Assembly: GCF_048564905.1 (NCBI RefSeq)
Contig: NC_132992.1
Location: 31,668,501 to 31,732,500 of the forward strand
DNA from: Vicugna pacos
Lineage: Eukaryota > Chordata > Mammalia > Artiodactyla > Camelidae
Length of the DNA: 64,000 bases
Direction of reading: 5' to 3'
Each line of letters starts with the position of its first letter. Positions within the stretch are counted from its first letter, which is position 1. Of this stretch, positions 1-11,765 are shown piece after piece. A model generated the notes under the pieces. It did not search any database. It saw nothing but the letters and a program-made list of their open reading frames with translations, and was not told where the DNA came from. Position numbers and translations under genes: made by a program.

Positions 1-310
1 TTTCTTCAGGATCCAGCATTGCCCAGAAGGTAACTCAAGACCAACAACCAATGTTAGTGCAGGAGAAGGAGGCAGTGACCCTGAACTGCACATACGACAC
101 CAGTGAGCCAAGTTATAGTTTATTCTGGTACAAGCAGCCCAGCAGTGGGGTGATGACTTTCCTAATTCGTCAGGACACTTATAACTAGCAAAATGCCACA
201 GAAGGTCGCTACTCATTGAATTTCCAGAAGGCAAGCAAATCCATCAAACTTGTCATCTCAGCCTCACAACTGGAGGACTCTGCGGTGTATTTCTGTGCAC
301 TGAGTGAGCC
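1..310 (+). pseudogene. TRAV14/DV4: TRAV14/DV4 V exon, partial, with in-frame stop
   Basis: T cell receptor V segment of the subgroup that can join to both alpha J and delta D-J segments. Only the V exon (10-310) is inside the window; the leader exon lies to the left. An acceptor AG ends at 9. The translation shows AQKVTQ, the first Cys in [25 protein letters not shown] and [11 protein letters not shown], closest to human TRAV14/DV4. An in-frame TAG at 186-188, at the CDR2/FR3 border, ends the protein before FR3, so the gene is a pseudogene although its RSS looks good. Its place immediately 5' of TRAV9 matches the human order 14/DV4 then 9-2. Artiodactyl TRDV1 genes are similar in FR3, so a TRDV1-like relative is the alternative. 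Confidence 0.88.
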
Positions 311-349
311 CACAGTGAGAGGTGTGTTGGAGGGAGGTGTACCAAAACC
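311..349 (+). other. RSS of TRAV14/DV4 (23-bp spacer)
   Basis: Heptamer CACAGTG (311-317) is perfect. The spacer is exactly 23 bp, and the nonamer ACCAAAACC (341-349) has one mismatch to ACAAAAACC. It looks usable, so the pseudogene could still be rearranged and give a non-productive allele. Confidence 0.9.
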
Positions 350-1329
350 CAGGGCTCTGCTTGGTCCATCCACCTGCTGTAGGGCCCAGGCCAGGGTATT
401 GCCATCACAGACAGGAAGTGGCGAGGGCTGTGGCAGCACAGGGGTGGGGTTAGAGGGAAGACACTCATTCTAAGAAAATATTCCTCTAGATTCACAGACT
501 GTATCCAGAGCTATCATTCATCAAAAACATCCTTAACCCTAAAAATGTGGATTTAAATTATTTATTGAAGGCAAAGAACAGCCACATAAAATCTTTGCTA
601 TTTGGTGATTAGATTGTGCTAGAAGAACTGACTGAAGCAATTTAGAAATAATCTGACTCAAAAATTAGTCAAAAATGTGTGAATTGTTGGATTTTCAGAT
701 CAATTTGTTCAATAAATATTTATTGACTGTATATTATATTATATTACAGGCATTGTTCTGAGTGAGGAAGATCATGAAATCTCTGTGTGGCTTTCCTCTT
801 TTTGAGTATCACGCTGTCTTACACTGTTGAATGAATTTGTTTATTTTACTTTATTAGCTGAGTTAATGGTACTCACTTACTTTCTAAGGTGCCTACTGTG
901 TCACCAACTTTGTGCTAATACTCGTTCCATCTTATTAACACCTCGAGCATGGAAGAGTTCAATTTTCGTAATGTAGGTTTAGCTGCCTCTCACCAGTCTT
1001 ACCCAGAAAATGATCTATAATTAGTGGCTCTTAGAGGGACATTGGGAAGGAGCAGAATATGAATTCTCCTCTTTGTGTGCTCCTGCCCTTCAATGCACCA
1101 CTCCTGCAAAAGCACTTTTGTCGTCATGTGGCTGATTTTGCACACGTCCAGGACCTCTTTGTTCAATCAGTGTTCTACAAAACCAAATACTCCTTCTTTC
1201 CAATTTCCTTCTTGTACCTCGAACCCCATTTTCTCAGTGCCTGAAAATTTGAACAATAATGGATGATTTATAAGTGATCTTGTAACAGCCTCTTCTACTT
1301 GCATTTGGAAGTTGTGTAGAGTAGAAAGC
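350..1329. other. intergenic, no gene; one L2/MIR-like relic
   Basis: AT-rich sequence with no coding frame that I recognise. About 690-780 carries the AATAAATATTTATTGA ... GGCATTGTTCT pattern typical of old L2/MIR 3' ends in reverse orientation. The rest shows nothing recognisable. Confidence 0.45.
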
Positions 1330-1965
1330 TTAAAAGGAGCATCTTAAGATTTTTAAAAATATTTAACCATTTTAACAGACTTTTTTACCATATGAACCAT
1401 TTTAAGTGTACAGTTCAGTGATATTAAGTACATTGACATGGTTGTTCAACCAGCACCACATCCATCTCTATAGCTCTTTTTCATCTTGAAATACTGAACA
1501 TTTATATTCATTAAACAGTAACTCCCCATTCTTCTGTCCCTCCAGCCTTTGACCATTATTGTTCTCCTTTCTCTTTCTATGAGTTTGACTACTTCAGACA
1601 GCCAGGGTAAGTGCAATCGTGCAATATTGGTCATTTTATGACTTATTTAGCATAATGTACTCAAGTTTTATCCAGAGGTAGCATATGTTAGAATTTCTTT
1701 CCTTTTTAAGATTGAATAATATTCCAGTGTATGTACGTACCATATTTTGTCTACCTATTTATCTGTTGATGGATATTTGGGTTGCTTCCACTTTTTGGTG
1801 GGAACATGGATATAAAAATTTCTCAATATTTTGGGGATGTATATCCCAATTCTTTCAAAATTTTTCAGTACATAATTAGAAGTGGAATTGCTGGATCATA
1901 TGACAATTCTATTTTTAAATTTTTGAGAAACATTTCTACTGGCTAACTTGAACAATGATGCTCTA
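1330..1965 (-). repeat. L1 LINE 3' fragment, reverse orientation
   Basis: The + strand reads as the reverse complement of a mammalian L1 3' end: GTGTACAGTTCAGTG, then TTCATCTTGAAA, then GAATAATATTCCAGTGT and TCTGTTGATGGATATTTGGGTTG. These are the familiar antisense ORF2 C-terminal and 3' UTR phrases of old L1 families. It is not coding. Confidence 0.8.
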
Positions 1966-2689
1966 TTTCAAGGAATAGAGAAAGTGAGTGATCACTAAGC
2001 TGCAGTCCCTTGGTGATTCACTTACACCTAGAAGAGTCAGTCACCCTTGCTATAGAGCATTGCTCCTCACATACCTAATAATTGGTCTGAAAGGAATGGT
2101 CAAGGCACTGCCTAATGGTCAGCTCCTGAATTGCGTTTGGGTATGCTCCATAAAGTTTCTTTCTTCTTTTGGTGAAAGAGCCAAATCTGCAATTCTTTAA
2201 TCATTTTTATTAGTTCAGTTTGCATAAATAAAGAACCTGTTAACAGACTGTCTTAAAGTATTCCAAAGGATCAAGAAGAAGTAATATTTCTGCCCTCTGG
2301 TCTCTCTCAAATTTACTCTGAAAATAATCTATAATAGACAAAACAGGGACCAAGTTTTGGTATCAGAGATATTTGTGTTCAAAATGTTTAGTTCTGTCAT
2401 GAAATTCCTAGACACTTGTGAGCTTTGTTTCATTATTATATAAAACAGGAGAGTGATATATGATTTAATATTTTATTGTGACAATTTACCAATAATGTAG
2501 CTACAGAGATTGACAGTAACAGATGATTAGTTAATCAGGGTAATCTTAATAGGTCCAGAGAAAGCATTCATTCTTGATTACAAATTCTCAATGATTTAGA
2601 AATTGAAGGGAATTTTCTCAATTCAATAAAGAACCTCTACAAAAAACTATATCAAATGTCACACTTGATGGTGAATGAATGAATGTTTT
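1966..2689. other. intergenic, nothing recognised
   Basis: AT-rich DNA between two L1 relics. I see no V exon, RNA gene or clear repeat. Short open frames here show no known motif. Confidence 0.4.
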
Positions 2690-3330
2690 CCCCCTAATTT
2701 CAGGACTAGGAGAAGAATTTTGGCTCTCACCACTTGTATCTAAGATTTTGCTAGGGACTCTAGCCAGTGCAATAAGGCAAGAGAATGAAACAAAAGACAT
2801 ACAGTTTGGAAAGGAAGAACTGAACTTATCTTTATTCACAGATAGCCTTACTGTCTGAGTGGAAAATTTAAGGAAATCTATAAAAAAGTTAGTAGAGGAA
2901 ATCATTATGTTTGAAAAAGTCAAATAGACAACCACCTTATGCTTTAGCCATTCCACTTCCAGATATTGACCCAAGAGAAATGAAAGCCTATGTCTATTTT
3001 AAAAACTGGGTACACAAATGTTATCCTTACAAAAAAAATTGGATCCTACAAATGTTAGCTTTATTTGTAACAGCCCCAGACTGGAACTATCTGAAATGAC
3101 TGTCAACAGGTGAACAGATATATGAATTGTTTTATATCTATGTAACGGAATACTACTCAGCAACACAAAGGAATGATCCATTGATAGTTATAACCATGAA
3201 AGAATCTTAAAATAATTATGCTGTGTGAAAAAAGCTAGACAAAAAATAATATATGATTCCATTTATATCATATAAAACATACAAACTAGTTAATCAGATC
3301 ATCTATAGGGATTTTAAAACTTCAGTTATG
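2690..3330 (+). repeat. L1 LINE ORF2 3' fragment, forward
   Basis: Sense L1 ORF2 C-terminal phrases are visible: the 'aggactaggag ... ctagccagtgcaataaggcaag' region, then 'cagatattgacccaagagaaatgaaa', then 'gtaacggaatactactcagcaa' and 'agaatcttaaaataattatgctg'. The frame is broken and the copy is truncated at 5'. It lies head-to-head with the reverse L1 at 1,330-1,965. Confidence 0.75.
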
Positions 3331-3529
3331 ATATTTCTTTTGTTTTCACATTTTAATGATTCTGAAATTCAGGATAATTTAACTATTGATAAGATAGTGT
3401 GACTTTTTTTTTCCCATCAAAAGCTTTTTATTAAAAAGACAGCATGTCTTACAAATGATATTATTTTAGAACTTGGAAAATATTTTATTTCAAGTAGTAG
3501 TGAGTCCTCAGTGAAAGACCCCTCCTTCA

Positions 3530-3625
3530 TTATTTTTGTTCAGTATAGCAAATATTTACTGAACATGCAATAAATGTCAGTCACTACTGTTCTATAAGTT
3601 GGGGTACAATGCTGAAAAACAAAAT
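3530..3625 (-). repeat. L2/MIR-type relic
   Basis: Contains AAATATTTACTGAACATGCAATAAATGTC followed by ACTACTGTTCTATAAGTTGGGGTACAA in short form: the antisense 3' end pattern 'aatatttattgagcacctactatgtgcca' seen in L2/MIR relics, much diverged. Confidence 0.5.
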
Positions 3626-3985
3626 CACTCAGTAATGACTTGGATTCTTATTACTTCCTCTTTAATCAACCTCAGACCGTTTTTTGACATTCAGTGGATT
3701 ACATGCTAGTGTACAATTGATACGTGAGAATATAAATTGCTATATTGAAGTGCTTAAGAAAACTGATATCTTCTCAGCTACAGAAATACCCTTAGATGCT
3801 CTGTTAAAGAACTTCCATGTCATGTAGTGTTCTAAGAAAAAAACAGACCTGACAAGTTACAACAGTTATTGATCAGGTTGCCGTGTCACCTGAAGACTGA
3901 CATGTGCCTCATAAATAAAGACAGGGATAAGAACATACTTGTGAGTTCCAGGAGATAAGGAAACATGCTTCCCATTTCTGTCCTC

Positions 3986-4004
3986 GTCCACCAGGGGGAG
4001 GAGT
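3986..4004 (+). promoter_or_regulatory. CTCF-like site upstream of TRAV9
   Basis: Core CCACCAGGGGGAGGAG about 125 bp 5' of the TRAV9 start codon. It fits the CTCF consensus CCASYAGRKGGCRS except for A in place of C in the GGC step. It has the same orientation as the sites upstream of the other V genes. Confidence 0.55.
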
Positions 4005-4125
4005 TTCCTACTACAAACACACTTCCTGTGTGAAATGCAGGCTTCCCTTTATCTAAACCTTCACTGTGACTTCAACATTTCTTCAGGGTAGTTGTCAGGC
4101 ACGTTATTCAGGCAACATTGTAGAG

Positions 4126-4585
4126 ATGAACTCTTCTCCAGGCTTAGTGACTGTGGTGCTCTTAATGCTTGGTAAGTAAGATGCCTCTAACAATGTGTAT
4201 TGTTTCTTCTGCTTCATTAGGAAAAATTTTAACCATAATTTTATCTGAGAGCTATATGCCCAAGGGGACATGAACTGTTTTATTCTTGCTCAGGACGAAC
4301 CCGTGGAGACTCAGTGATGCAGACGGAAGGCCCAGTGACCCTTTCAGAATCAGCTGCCCTGACTATGAACTGCAATTATCCAGCTGCGGGGTACCCCACT
4401 TTTTTCTGGTACGTCCAGTACCCCGGAGAAGGTCCACAGCTCCTCCTGAAAGCCTCAAGGGACAAGGAGAAGGTACTCAAGAAAGGTTTTGAAGCCACGT
4501 ACCACAGAGCACAAACTTCCTTCCACTTGGAGAAAGCCTCAGTCCAAGAGTCAGACTCGGCCGTGTACTACTGTGCTCTGAGTGA
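4126..4585 (+). CDS. TRAV9: TRAV9 (9-2-like) V gene, looks functional
   Basis: T cell receptor alpha V segment. Leader exon 4126-4171 encodes MNSSPGLVTVVLLML, a hydrophobic signal peptide. Donor GTAAGT begins at 4172 and the V exon is 4294-4585 after ...TTGCTCAG. The mature domain starts GDSVMQTEGPVTLSE and has NCNYPAAGYPTFFWYVQYPG, LLLKAS, GFEATY and SDSAVYYCALSD, so Cys23, Trp41 and Cys104 are all present. It matches human TRAV9-2 and rodent TRAV6. The frame is open through the splice and the RSS is near-consensus, so I expect it to rearrange and be expressed on the T cell surface as part of an alpha-beta receptor. The start is the only ATG giving a leader in phase with the donor. Confidence 0.93.
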
Positions 4586-4624
4586 CACAGTGACAGGAGC
4601 TGCAGGGGGAGCTGAGCACAAACT
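4586..4624 (+). other. RSS of TRAV9 (23-bp spacer)
   Basis: Perfect heptamer CACAGTG (4586-4592), 23-bp spacer, nonamer GCACAAACT (4616-4624). The spacer is almost the same as that of the TRAV18 genes. Confidence 0.92.
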
Positions 4625-4629
4625 CTGAG

Positions 4630-5992
4630 CAGCAGGCGGGGCCTGGGTGCTGAGTGTCTCTGACTGTTTGATCCTCTGTGGTTCCAGCACAGTCTGTGGT
4701 GGTTTGTCCCTCAGTCTCCAGGTGACACAAAGATCACACCAATGGCTAAAGCATAAGAAGAGGAAGTAACCTCTCCGTTACCCAACTCGTCATAAGTGAA
4801 ATTGGATACTAGCTGACACCAGTGGTTCTTCATCCACGACCAAAGTAGTTTCAAGTGAAAGCCACATAAACATGAAGTGGTCCCTTGCTCACCCTTGCAG
4901 TCGAAGTCCAGCCCGTCTCCAGGTTGTCTGGGGCCACCCTGGTGGTACTGTTGTGTCTTATTATACTTCTGTAGAGCCAAAGTGTGCCAGAGGTGGTGGC
5001 ATCTGTATCATGTAATGGGAGGAGAAGTGAGAGGAGAGCTATCGCCTCCAAAAACCGTGGTCCCTAATAGAGAAAGAAGGGACGAGAAGAAAGGAGAAGG
5101 AACAGAACTTCACAGTAACTGAGCTATAAAAGGAGAGGAACGGGACATTTATCTTGGTTTATTTTCTAAGAAATCACAAGCTAGGCACAGCATAAAATTC
5201 AAAAAGGTGCTTTGAGGGCATTCAGGGTGTGGAGGTTGAAAATAGGACTGAAAATAGATAAGCAGCAGGCTCCTCTACCAGTGTCTGTAGAACAAGCGAT
5301 GATCACTTCTTGACTCCACCCAGCATTAGTCACTGATGAACTGAGCAACTGCACAAATAAAATAAGAAAGCCAAAATAACTAAAAATTAAAAATATAATA
5401 ATTAGCTATTCACTTCAGGGAAATAAAATAACATTCTAGAAAGTAACATACTCATAGTAGTGTATATGATTCAACCAAATTTTCTTCTAGAGAAGTTTTG
5501 CTACCAATAGCGGTGATTAAGCAGAGTATCTATTTCCCCAAACCTGTATATTACTAAGGTTTTGGACTTTTGCTTATCACCTAGGCTTTTAAAATTTTTA
5601 ATAATTTAAAAAATTATGAATGAGATGGAGCTTCATTTCATTTATTTTTGTATAAGTTGTTCATTCATATATCTGCCCATTTCCTACTGTGTTAGTCATT
5701 TAAATAAAGATTTTTAAAAAAAATCCTCTGTTAAGAAAGTTGTCATAAGGCTGTCATATATGTGTCTTTTTAAAAAATTTAATATTCTGTTTTTGACTTT
5801 GTTTATGGCCTTGTTTGTTTGCTATGTAGAATTTTAAAAATAGCATGTAGTAAATTTATGAAAATTTTCTTTTATGGATTCTGAATTATATTTCATGCTT
5901 AAAAATCCATAGCACTCTAAAATGATAAAATTTTATCTCATTTTCTTTAGTATCTCTCAGGCTAATTTTGCCTTTAAATCTTTACTCTAAAT
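4630..5992. other. intergenic, no gene recognised
   Basis: Holds a GC-richer part (4,700-5,120) with open minus-strand frames of 66-89 residues but no domain that I recognise. An AT-rich part (5,560-5,960) may be old antisense LINE. There are no RSS-flanked V exons on either strand. Confidence 0.35.
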
Positions 5993-5998
5993 TTGTGT

Positions 5999-6041
<43 letters not shown>
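5993..6041. repeat. (TG)n microsatellite
   Basis: About 24 TG units, with one TA interruption near the left end. It is likely polymorphic. Confidence 0.95.
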
Positions 6042-6043
<2 letters not shown>

Positions 6044-6654
6044 GCGAGACTGAGGTTTAAGGCTTTCTATTTTCCTTAATTTTTGTTTGTTGTTTTGTTT
6101 ATTTTCAGGCAGCTACCTGGGCTCAACATCTTGAAAGAATCCTTTTTCTTCATTGATTTTAAATGTTATGTTTGTCTTTTTTCTATCTTTTTCATAGTTT
6201 CTTATTAAGATTTCCAACCTAGGCACTCTTTTTTTCATTCAAAGTTTATACTTCAGTATTCGTAGTACTTTATGCCAGTAGCTTACTGGATATGTAAAGA
6301 GCATATATCCCATCAGCCCCAAGCTTGTGCTAGAAATAAATACAGAGAAAATGATGTGGATGGAAGAGGAAGCCACTGGAGAAGGAGGGAGAGAGAAATC
6401 TGCCCCTTCGCTTCACAAGATGTGTAGTGAGGCGTCACCTCCGACAATGGAAAGTATCCGCCTGTGTTCCCAGCTCTGTCAGTTGGTTTGGATTGAGAGG
6501 ACCCCAACAAAACAGCTGACAGCATGTTCACAATTGGTCCACACAAGGATGGGAGGCAGACAACCAACTCTGAGGAGCAAGGACAATTTTATATCATCTC
6601 TGCTCTTCTTGAAGAGGAAGATTTCAATAGTCAAGACATGGGTTTAGCATCCGG
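6042..6654. other. intergenic, no gene recognised
   Basis: Includes an open plus-strand frame 6,327-6,647 with no recognisable motif, no leader structure and no RSS. I do not call it a gene. Confidence 0.35.
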
Positions 6655-7400
6655 AAGAGTCCCATCTACTTGATTTTTTTGTTTGTTTTCATATTCTTTT
6701 TCACTGAAGGTTATTACAAGATATTGAATATAGTTTCCTGCACTTTACAGGGGAAATCTACTTTTTAAATCTAGCTTTATATATAGTGGTTAACATTTGC
6801 ATATCTCAAAGTCTGAAATTCATCCCTTCCCATAAGATTGTTTACACTGTCTGTGAGTGCTTCTGTTTTGTAGATGAGTTCTTTAGTGTCCTCTTTTTCC
6901 TTTCTTTCTTTTTTTCTTTTTTTTTCTTTTTTTTTTTTTAGATTCCTCATATGAGTGATATCACATGGTATTTTTCTTTCTCTTTCTGGCTTACTTCACT
7001 TAGAATGACATCCTCCAGGTCCATCCATGTTGCTGCAAATGGTGTTATTTTATTCTTTTTTATGGCTGAGAAGTATTCCATTGTATAAATATACCACTAC
7101 TTCTTTATCCAGTCATCTGTTGACGGACATTTAGGTTGTTTCCATGTCTTGGCTATTGTATATGGTGCTACTATGAATTGGGGTGTGTGTATCTTTTTGA
7201 AATAGAGTTTTCTCTGGATATATGCCCAGGAGTGGGTTTGTTGGATCATATGGTAAGTCTATTTTTAGTGTTTTGAGGAACCTCCATAGTGTTTTGCATA
7301 ATGGCTGCACAAAACTACGTTCCCATGAACAGTGTAGGAGGGTTCCCTTTTCTCCACAACCTCTCCAGCATTACAAAGTCCACAAACCATCTACTTGAAA
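6655..7400 (-). repeat. L1 LINE 3' fragment, reverse
   Basis: Antisense L1 3' UTR and ORF2 tail: TGAGTGATATCACATGGTA, CCATCCATGTTGCTGCAAAT, GGCTGAGAAGTATTCCATTG, TCTGGATATATGCCCAGGAG and the final 'cataatggctgcac'. This is a relatively well preserved artiodactyl-type L1 end. Confidence 0.85.
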
Positions 7401-7529
7401 TGTGCTGCTGCCTCAGTGTTTTGGATCCTGCCATTGCTTTGGAGGAAATTTTTGAATTTTTTTCTGTTACCACATAGCTTTTGATGACTTTTGTAAAAAC
7501 CCATGGTAGTAAGTATCATTGCTACTTTT

Positions 7530-7670
7530 TTAAAAAAATGTTTTTTCTCTTTTTTCAGGAGGGAGTAATTAGGTTTATTTATTTATTCTTAATGGAGGTA
7601 CCGGGGACTGAACCCAGGACCTCATGCATGCTCAGCACACACTCTACCACTGAGCTATGCCTCTCCCTTG
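7530..7670 (-). mobile_element. Camelid-type tRNA-derived SINE, reverse
   Basis: Read on the minus strand it gives GGCATAGCTCAGTGGTAGAG (tRNA A box region), a GCATGAGGTCCTGGG stretch and GGTTCAGTCCC (B box), then a purine/A-rich tail. This is the tRNA-derived SINE family typical of camelids. Flanking target duplications TCATTGCTACTTTT (7516-7529) and TCATCGCTACTTTT (7671-7684) differ by one base, which marks the insertion into the neighbouring L1-derived DNA. Confidence 0.82.
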
Positions 7671-8087
7671 TCATCGCTACTTTTGAGAGTGTTGTTGAAA
7701 CTGATTATATTACATCATGCCCCCGATTTAAGCAGAATGGATATGGACAGTTCTGTTCTCTAAGGTTCTCTCTTTCTCCCTCTTTCTGTCCCACTGCCTC
7801 TCCCTCTCTCCTCTCCTTTTCTCTCAACTCTTTCTTTCTTGAGTTTGCTGGACTGATACTGTTTCCATCCGTTTCTGAAGTAAGAGTCTCTGAGGGATCA
7901 ACTATTTCTTTGAGCCATTAACACTTAAAAATTATTTCACAGTGAAATATAACAAATGTTCACAAAAGTATGTAAAACCTATGAACAGTCAATTTATATT
8001 ATTTTTTGGTACATACAGATTTGAGACTGATTTTTTTAGATATGAAATTTCTTACTGAATTTTTTAAAATCCTCGTATTTTAAATCC

Positions 8088-8562
8088 TGTATTAATCAGG
8101 GTTCTCCAGAGAAACAGAAACAATTGCCTCAATAGGTTGTGTGTGTGTGTGTGTGTGGTGGATGGGCGGGGGGTTGGTGTAAATACCAACAGAGACAGAG
8201 AGACAGAGATTTTAGGAATTGGCTCATGTGATTGTGGGGACTGGCAAGTCCAAATTCTGCAGGGCAGGCAGGCAGGCAGGAAACTCGGAGACGAGCTCAT
8301 CTTGTAGTTCACGTCCAAAGGCAGTCTGGAGGCAAAATTCCTTCTATCTCCAGGACCTTAATAGGTTTCTCTTAAGAGAAATCTTCAGGTGACGGGATGG
8401 AGCCCACTCACATTATGGAAAGCAATCCGCTTTACTCAAAGGCTACTGATCTAAATGTTAATATCATCTGAAAAATGCCTCATGGCACCTCCTAAATGGA
8501 TATTTGGCCAAATATCTGGGTATCAAGCTTAGAAAAGTGGAAACATAAAATTAACCATCACA
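8088..8562 (-). mobile_element. MLT1-type (ERVL-MaLR) LTR fossil, reverse
   Basis: Starts TGTATTAATCAGGGTTCTCC and ends TAACCATCACA, which is the reverse complement of the MLT1 layout that begins TGTGATGGTTAATTTT and ends with the AGAACCCTGA-type tail. It is a non-coding solo LTR of an ancient, pre-camelid element, with a GT-rich expansion inside at 8,137-8,158. It has decayed with age. Confidence 0.8.
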
Positions 8563-8619
8563 CCTTTATCTTTATCTTTTGTTATTCTGAAAGCCTCGTT
8601 TGTTTTCATGGGTTTACTA

Positions 8620-10900
8620 TACCAGCTTTTTTTTGCTGTTTGTATGATATATCTTTTTCCATTTTTTTGCTTATGATCATATGATTTTTATCCTTCATTT
8701 TATTAATGTAGTGTCGCATACATTTATTGACTTGTGTATTTTGAACCATCCTTGCCTCCCAGGGATAAATCTTGCTTGAGCATGGTGTATGATCCCTTTA
8801 ATATGCTTTGGAATTCAGTTAGAATATTATTTTGTTAATGACTTTTGCATTTATATTCACCAGAGTTGTTGTCCTATAATTTTCTTTTCTTGTGATGTCT
8901 TTGTTTGGTTTTAGTATCAGGATAATGCTGGTCTCTTAAAATGAGTTTGGAAGTGTTTCATCCTCTTCAACTTTTTGGAAGAGTTAAAAAATTGGCGTTC
9001 ATTCGTCTTCACATATTCAGTGGAATTCATCGCTGAAGCCGTCTGGTCTTGGGTTCTTCTTTTCTGGAGGTTTCTGATTACTGAACCGCTCTCCCTACTT
9101 GTTATTGATCTGTTTAAATGATTGATTTCTTTATGATTCAACCTTGGTAGGTTGTATGTTTCTAAGAATTTGTCTATTTCTCCCAGGTTATCCAATTTGT
9201 TGGCATATAATTGTCACAGTTGTCTCTTATGACATTATCAAGTCCCGTAAGTCTTTTAGGTTTTCTTCACTCTTTTCTTGTTGTTGTTATTTTTTTCTTT
9301 TGTTCCTCTGACTACTGACTTTTCTTCAAATTCACTTATTCTTTCTTCTGCTTGATCAAGTCTCATTTTAATCCCTCTGAGGAATTTTTCAGTTCAGCAG
9401 TGTGATCTTCAGCTTCAGTATTTCTGTCTGGCCCCTTTCTATGCTTCTATGTCTTTGCTGAACTCACTTTGGTCATGTATTGTCTTGTTCATGACCTTGT
9501 TTAGTTGTCTGTGTTCTTCTGTAACTCAATGAGCTTCTGTAACATGATTATTTTGAATTCTTTGTAAGGTTATTCACAGATTTCCATTTCTTTCAATTGG
9601 TTGCTGGAGACTTATGTCTTTGATTGTATCCTGTTTTCTTGATTCTTTTTGCACTTGTAGATTTGCTTTATTGTCTGAGCATTTGAAGAAGCGGTCACCT
9701 CTCCCAGTATTTATGGTTTGGTTTTTACTAGAAGCGATCTTTATCGGTCAGTAGGGCTAAATATGAGGCAAGATAGAGACCATTCCCTCTGGGAGTGCTC
9801 TGTAAGGTTGGACAAAGACCCTTTTGTTTCCTGCCCTTTCTTTTGGAGGAAACACCTCAGTCCTGTGCTCTTCCCCATCTTGCAGAGCTTTCCCCCGTCT
9901 CCCAGGGACCAAGCTCTGCCAATCAGTCAGTGCTAAGTATGAAGGGAGGTAGAAACAGGCTCCATGGAAGGTGCTTTGGATTATTGGGTATAATCACTTC
10001 ATTCCCTTCCTTATGGAGATAAAAATCAGTTTCACTTCACTTCATTCCCTGCCTTATGGAGGTAAAAATCAGTTTTACATCTATTCTCAATTTTGCACGG
10101 CAGTGCTACGTGTAGAATGCCCTCCCTTCCTTTGTTCCTTATTGTCGCAAGGGACCAGGCTGGTTATTGAGCACTGAGTTCAGGGAGATAGAAAGCAGCT
10201 CTACAGAGGGCACTCTGAGGGGCTGGGAACAAGGCCAGCTCCTTGCCCTGCTCTGCATTTGCTTTCTTCTCTCCTTGTGAAGGAAAACCTCAGTTCTGCT
10301 CTTCCAAGCCCACACAGCTGCCTTGGCTGTAAAGGGCATGTCCTCCATTTCCCTTTGTGTCTTCCTGCCCTGAGGGTGGCTCTCTGCCTGTCATCCAGCG
10401 CTCAGTATGAGGTAAGATGGAAAACCGCCGTCCAGAGGCTGCCCTGAGAGGGCCAGAGGGCATGCTCACACCCCAGTCTCACTCCCCTCCCCCTGGGGGA
10501 AACCATGGGCACAGGCTACCTTCTTGGCACTGAGCTGACGTGATGTGGCCAAAGGACAGGTGTGAGTGCAGTGAAGTTGCCCTTCTTCCCCGCACACACG
10601 TGACTGCTCGCAGTGTGTGCTTCCTCCAGTGCGTTTACTTTCCGCTGGATTCCAAACTTGTCTTCAGGGTATTTTGGTGCTAATATCATTGTTAGAGCAG
10701 CATCTGTGTAGCAAAGCGAGCTCGGCTTCCTACCCTGCCTTCTTGCTCATGGTTTGCACCATGTCTTCTAAGCCTTTCAAAAATTGTCAGGTAAGTGTTG
10801 CTATATCTGTTTTCAGCTGAGAGAGCTCCTATCCAACACAGGCAGATTTCAGCCTGAGGTCTTCGAATATGTTTAAGCACTAAACCACAGCACTTACAGA
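8620..10900 (-). repeat. L1 LINE 5' half (ORF2 start to 5' region), reverse
   Basis: 8,620-9,240 is antisense ORF2 reverse-transcriptase sequence; the minus frame 8,917-9,195 carries L1-like text such as FLETYNLPRLNHKEI. From 9,260 on, the phrases 'aattctttgtaaggttattcacagat', 'ttggttgctggagacttat' and 'catttgaagaagcggtcacctctccc' resemble the antisense ORF1/5' UTR part of old L1 families. The part beyond 9,700 is GC-richer and its assignment is tentative. The copy is not coding. Confidence 0.6.
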
Positions 10901-10991
10901 GACATACGGAGCTTTTATTCTGAAACACTGTATAATAGTGAGGAGGAAAGCTAGCAAGAAGTCTCATCAGCCTTAAGCAGCTGTAAGCTCT

Positions 10992-11011
10992 GACCCCAAG
11001 GTGGCAGTGTT
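10992..11011 (+). promoter_or_regulatory. CTCF-like site upstream of TRAV10-like gene
   Basis: Core CCCCAAGGTGGCAGTG, about 185 bp 5' of the leader ATG, matches the AGGTGGCAG half of the CTCF consensus. Confidence 0.65.
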
Positions 11012-11192
11012 GGCATTGGCTCTGCCTAGAGACACGATTGCGCACGGGTAGCAAGACCTGGCCGTTCACTGACTAGGTATGCGGTCTCTGACTGGCTGAG
11101 CATACACCCCTTGAGTACCTTTGTTGATGTAAAAAAATAAAAGATGCTGAATAGACAAGTCAGGTCAGGGGACAGCTCTGAGCAGAAGAAGG

Positions 11193-11765
11193 ATGGCGAA
11201 GCATCTGAGGACCTCCCCGGTGGCTTTGTGGCTTTATTTTTATTGTAAGTTAGTGAAGAGGATTAGCCAGTTGGACACAGGAAGCCCAGGGAACGTTTTC
11301 TTAGGAGTTTCAGCAAAGACACATCGCACTGGGGTAGGAGGAGGGAAGAACATGGGGCCATTTTATGATTCTCTTGGGATTTTCTGCGGGGAGGAGGAAG
11401 GGATGCAAAGCAGAAGGCGTTAAGAGTGGGCGATCGCTCGCTCAGACCTCATTTTGGTTTTTGATTAGGGCTGAGCAGCCAAAACCGAGTGGAACACAGT
11501 CCTCCACCTCTGACTGTCCTGGAGGAAGAGAACTGCACATTTCAGTGCAATTATACAGTGAGTCCCTTTAACAACTTAAGGTGGTACAAACAGAACACAG
11601 AGAGAGCTCTTGTTTCCCTGATAATCATGACTTTCAGTGACAGTGACAGCAAGAATTTGAACGGAAGGTACACAGCGACTCTTAATCCAACTGCCAAGTA
11701 CAGCTCCCTGCTCATCACAGCTGCCCAGCTCAGCGAGCCAGGTGTCTCCGTCTGCGTGGTGGGCG
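11193..11765 (+). CDS. TRAV10: TRAV10-like V gene, open frame but degenerate 3' end
   Basis: Leader exon 11193-11244 (MAKHLRTSPVALWLYFY) closely matches the human TRAV10 leader. The V exon is 11469-11765. It shows NRVEHSPPPLTVLEEENC, QCNYTVSPFNNLRWYKQ and NGRYTATLNPTAKYSSLLIT, again TRAV10. The region before Cys104 is altered: human LSDSASYIC reads LSEPGVSVC, so the conserved Asp98 is Glu and Tyr102 is Ser. The following heptamer is CAGCGTG, lacking the essential CAC. No stop or frameshift is present. It is best classed as an ORF of doubtful function. It occupies the place of human pseudogene TRAV15, between TRAV9 and TRAV12. Confidence 0.85.

Noticed and set aside
4711-5051. Overlapping minus-strand open frames of 66-89 residues
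   Set aside because: No recognisable domain, no splice structure and no homologue I can recall. A translated database search would decide.
6327-6647. 106-residue plus-strand open frame
   Set aside because: No leader, no immunoglobulin framework, no RSS and no recognisable family.
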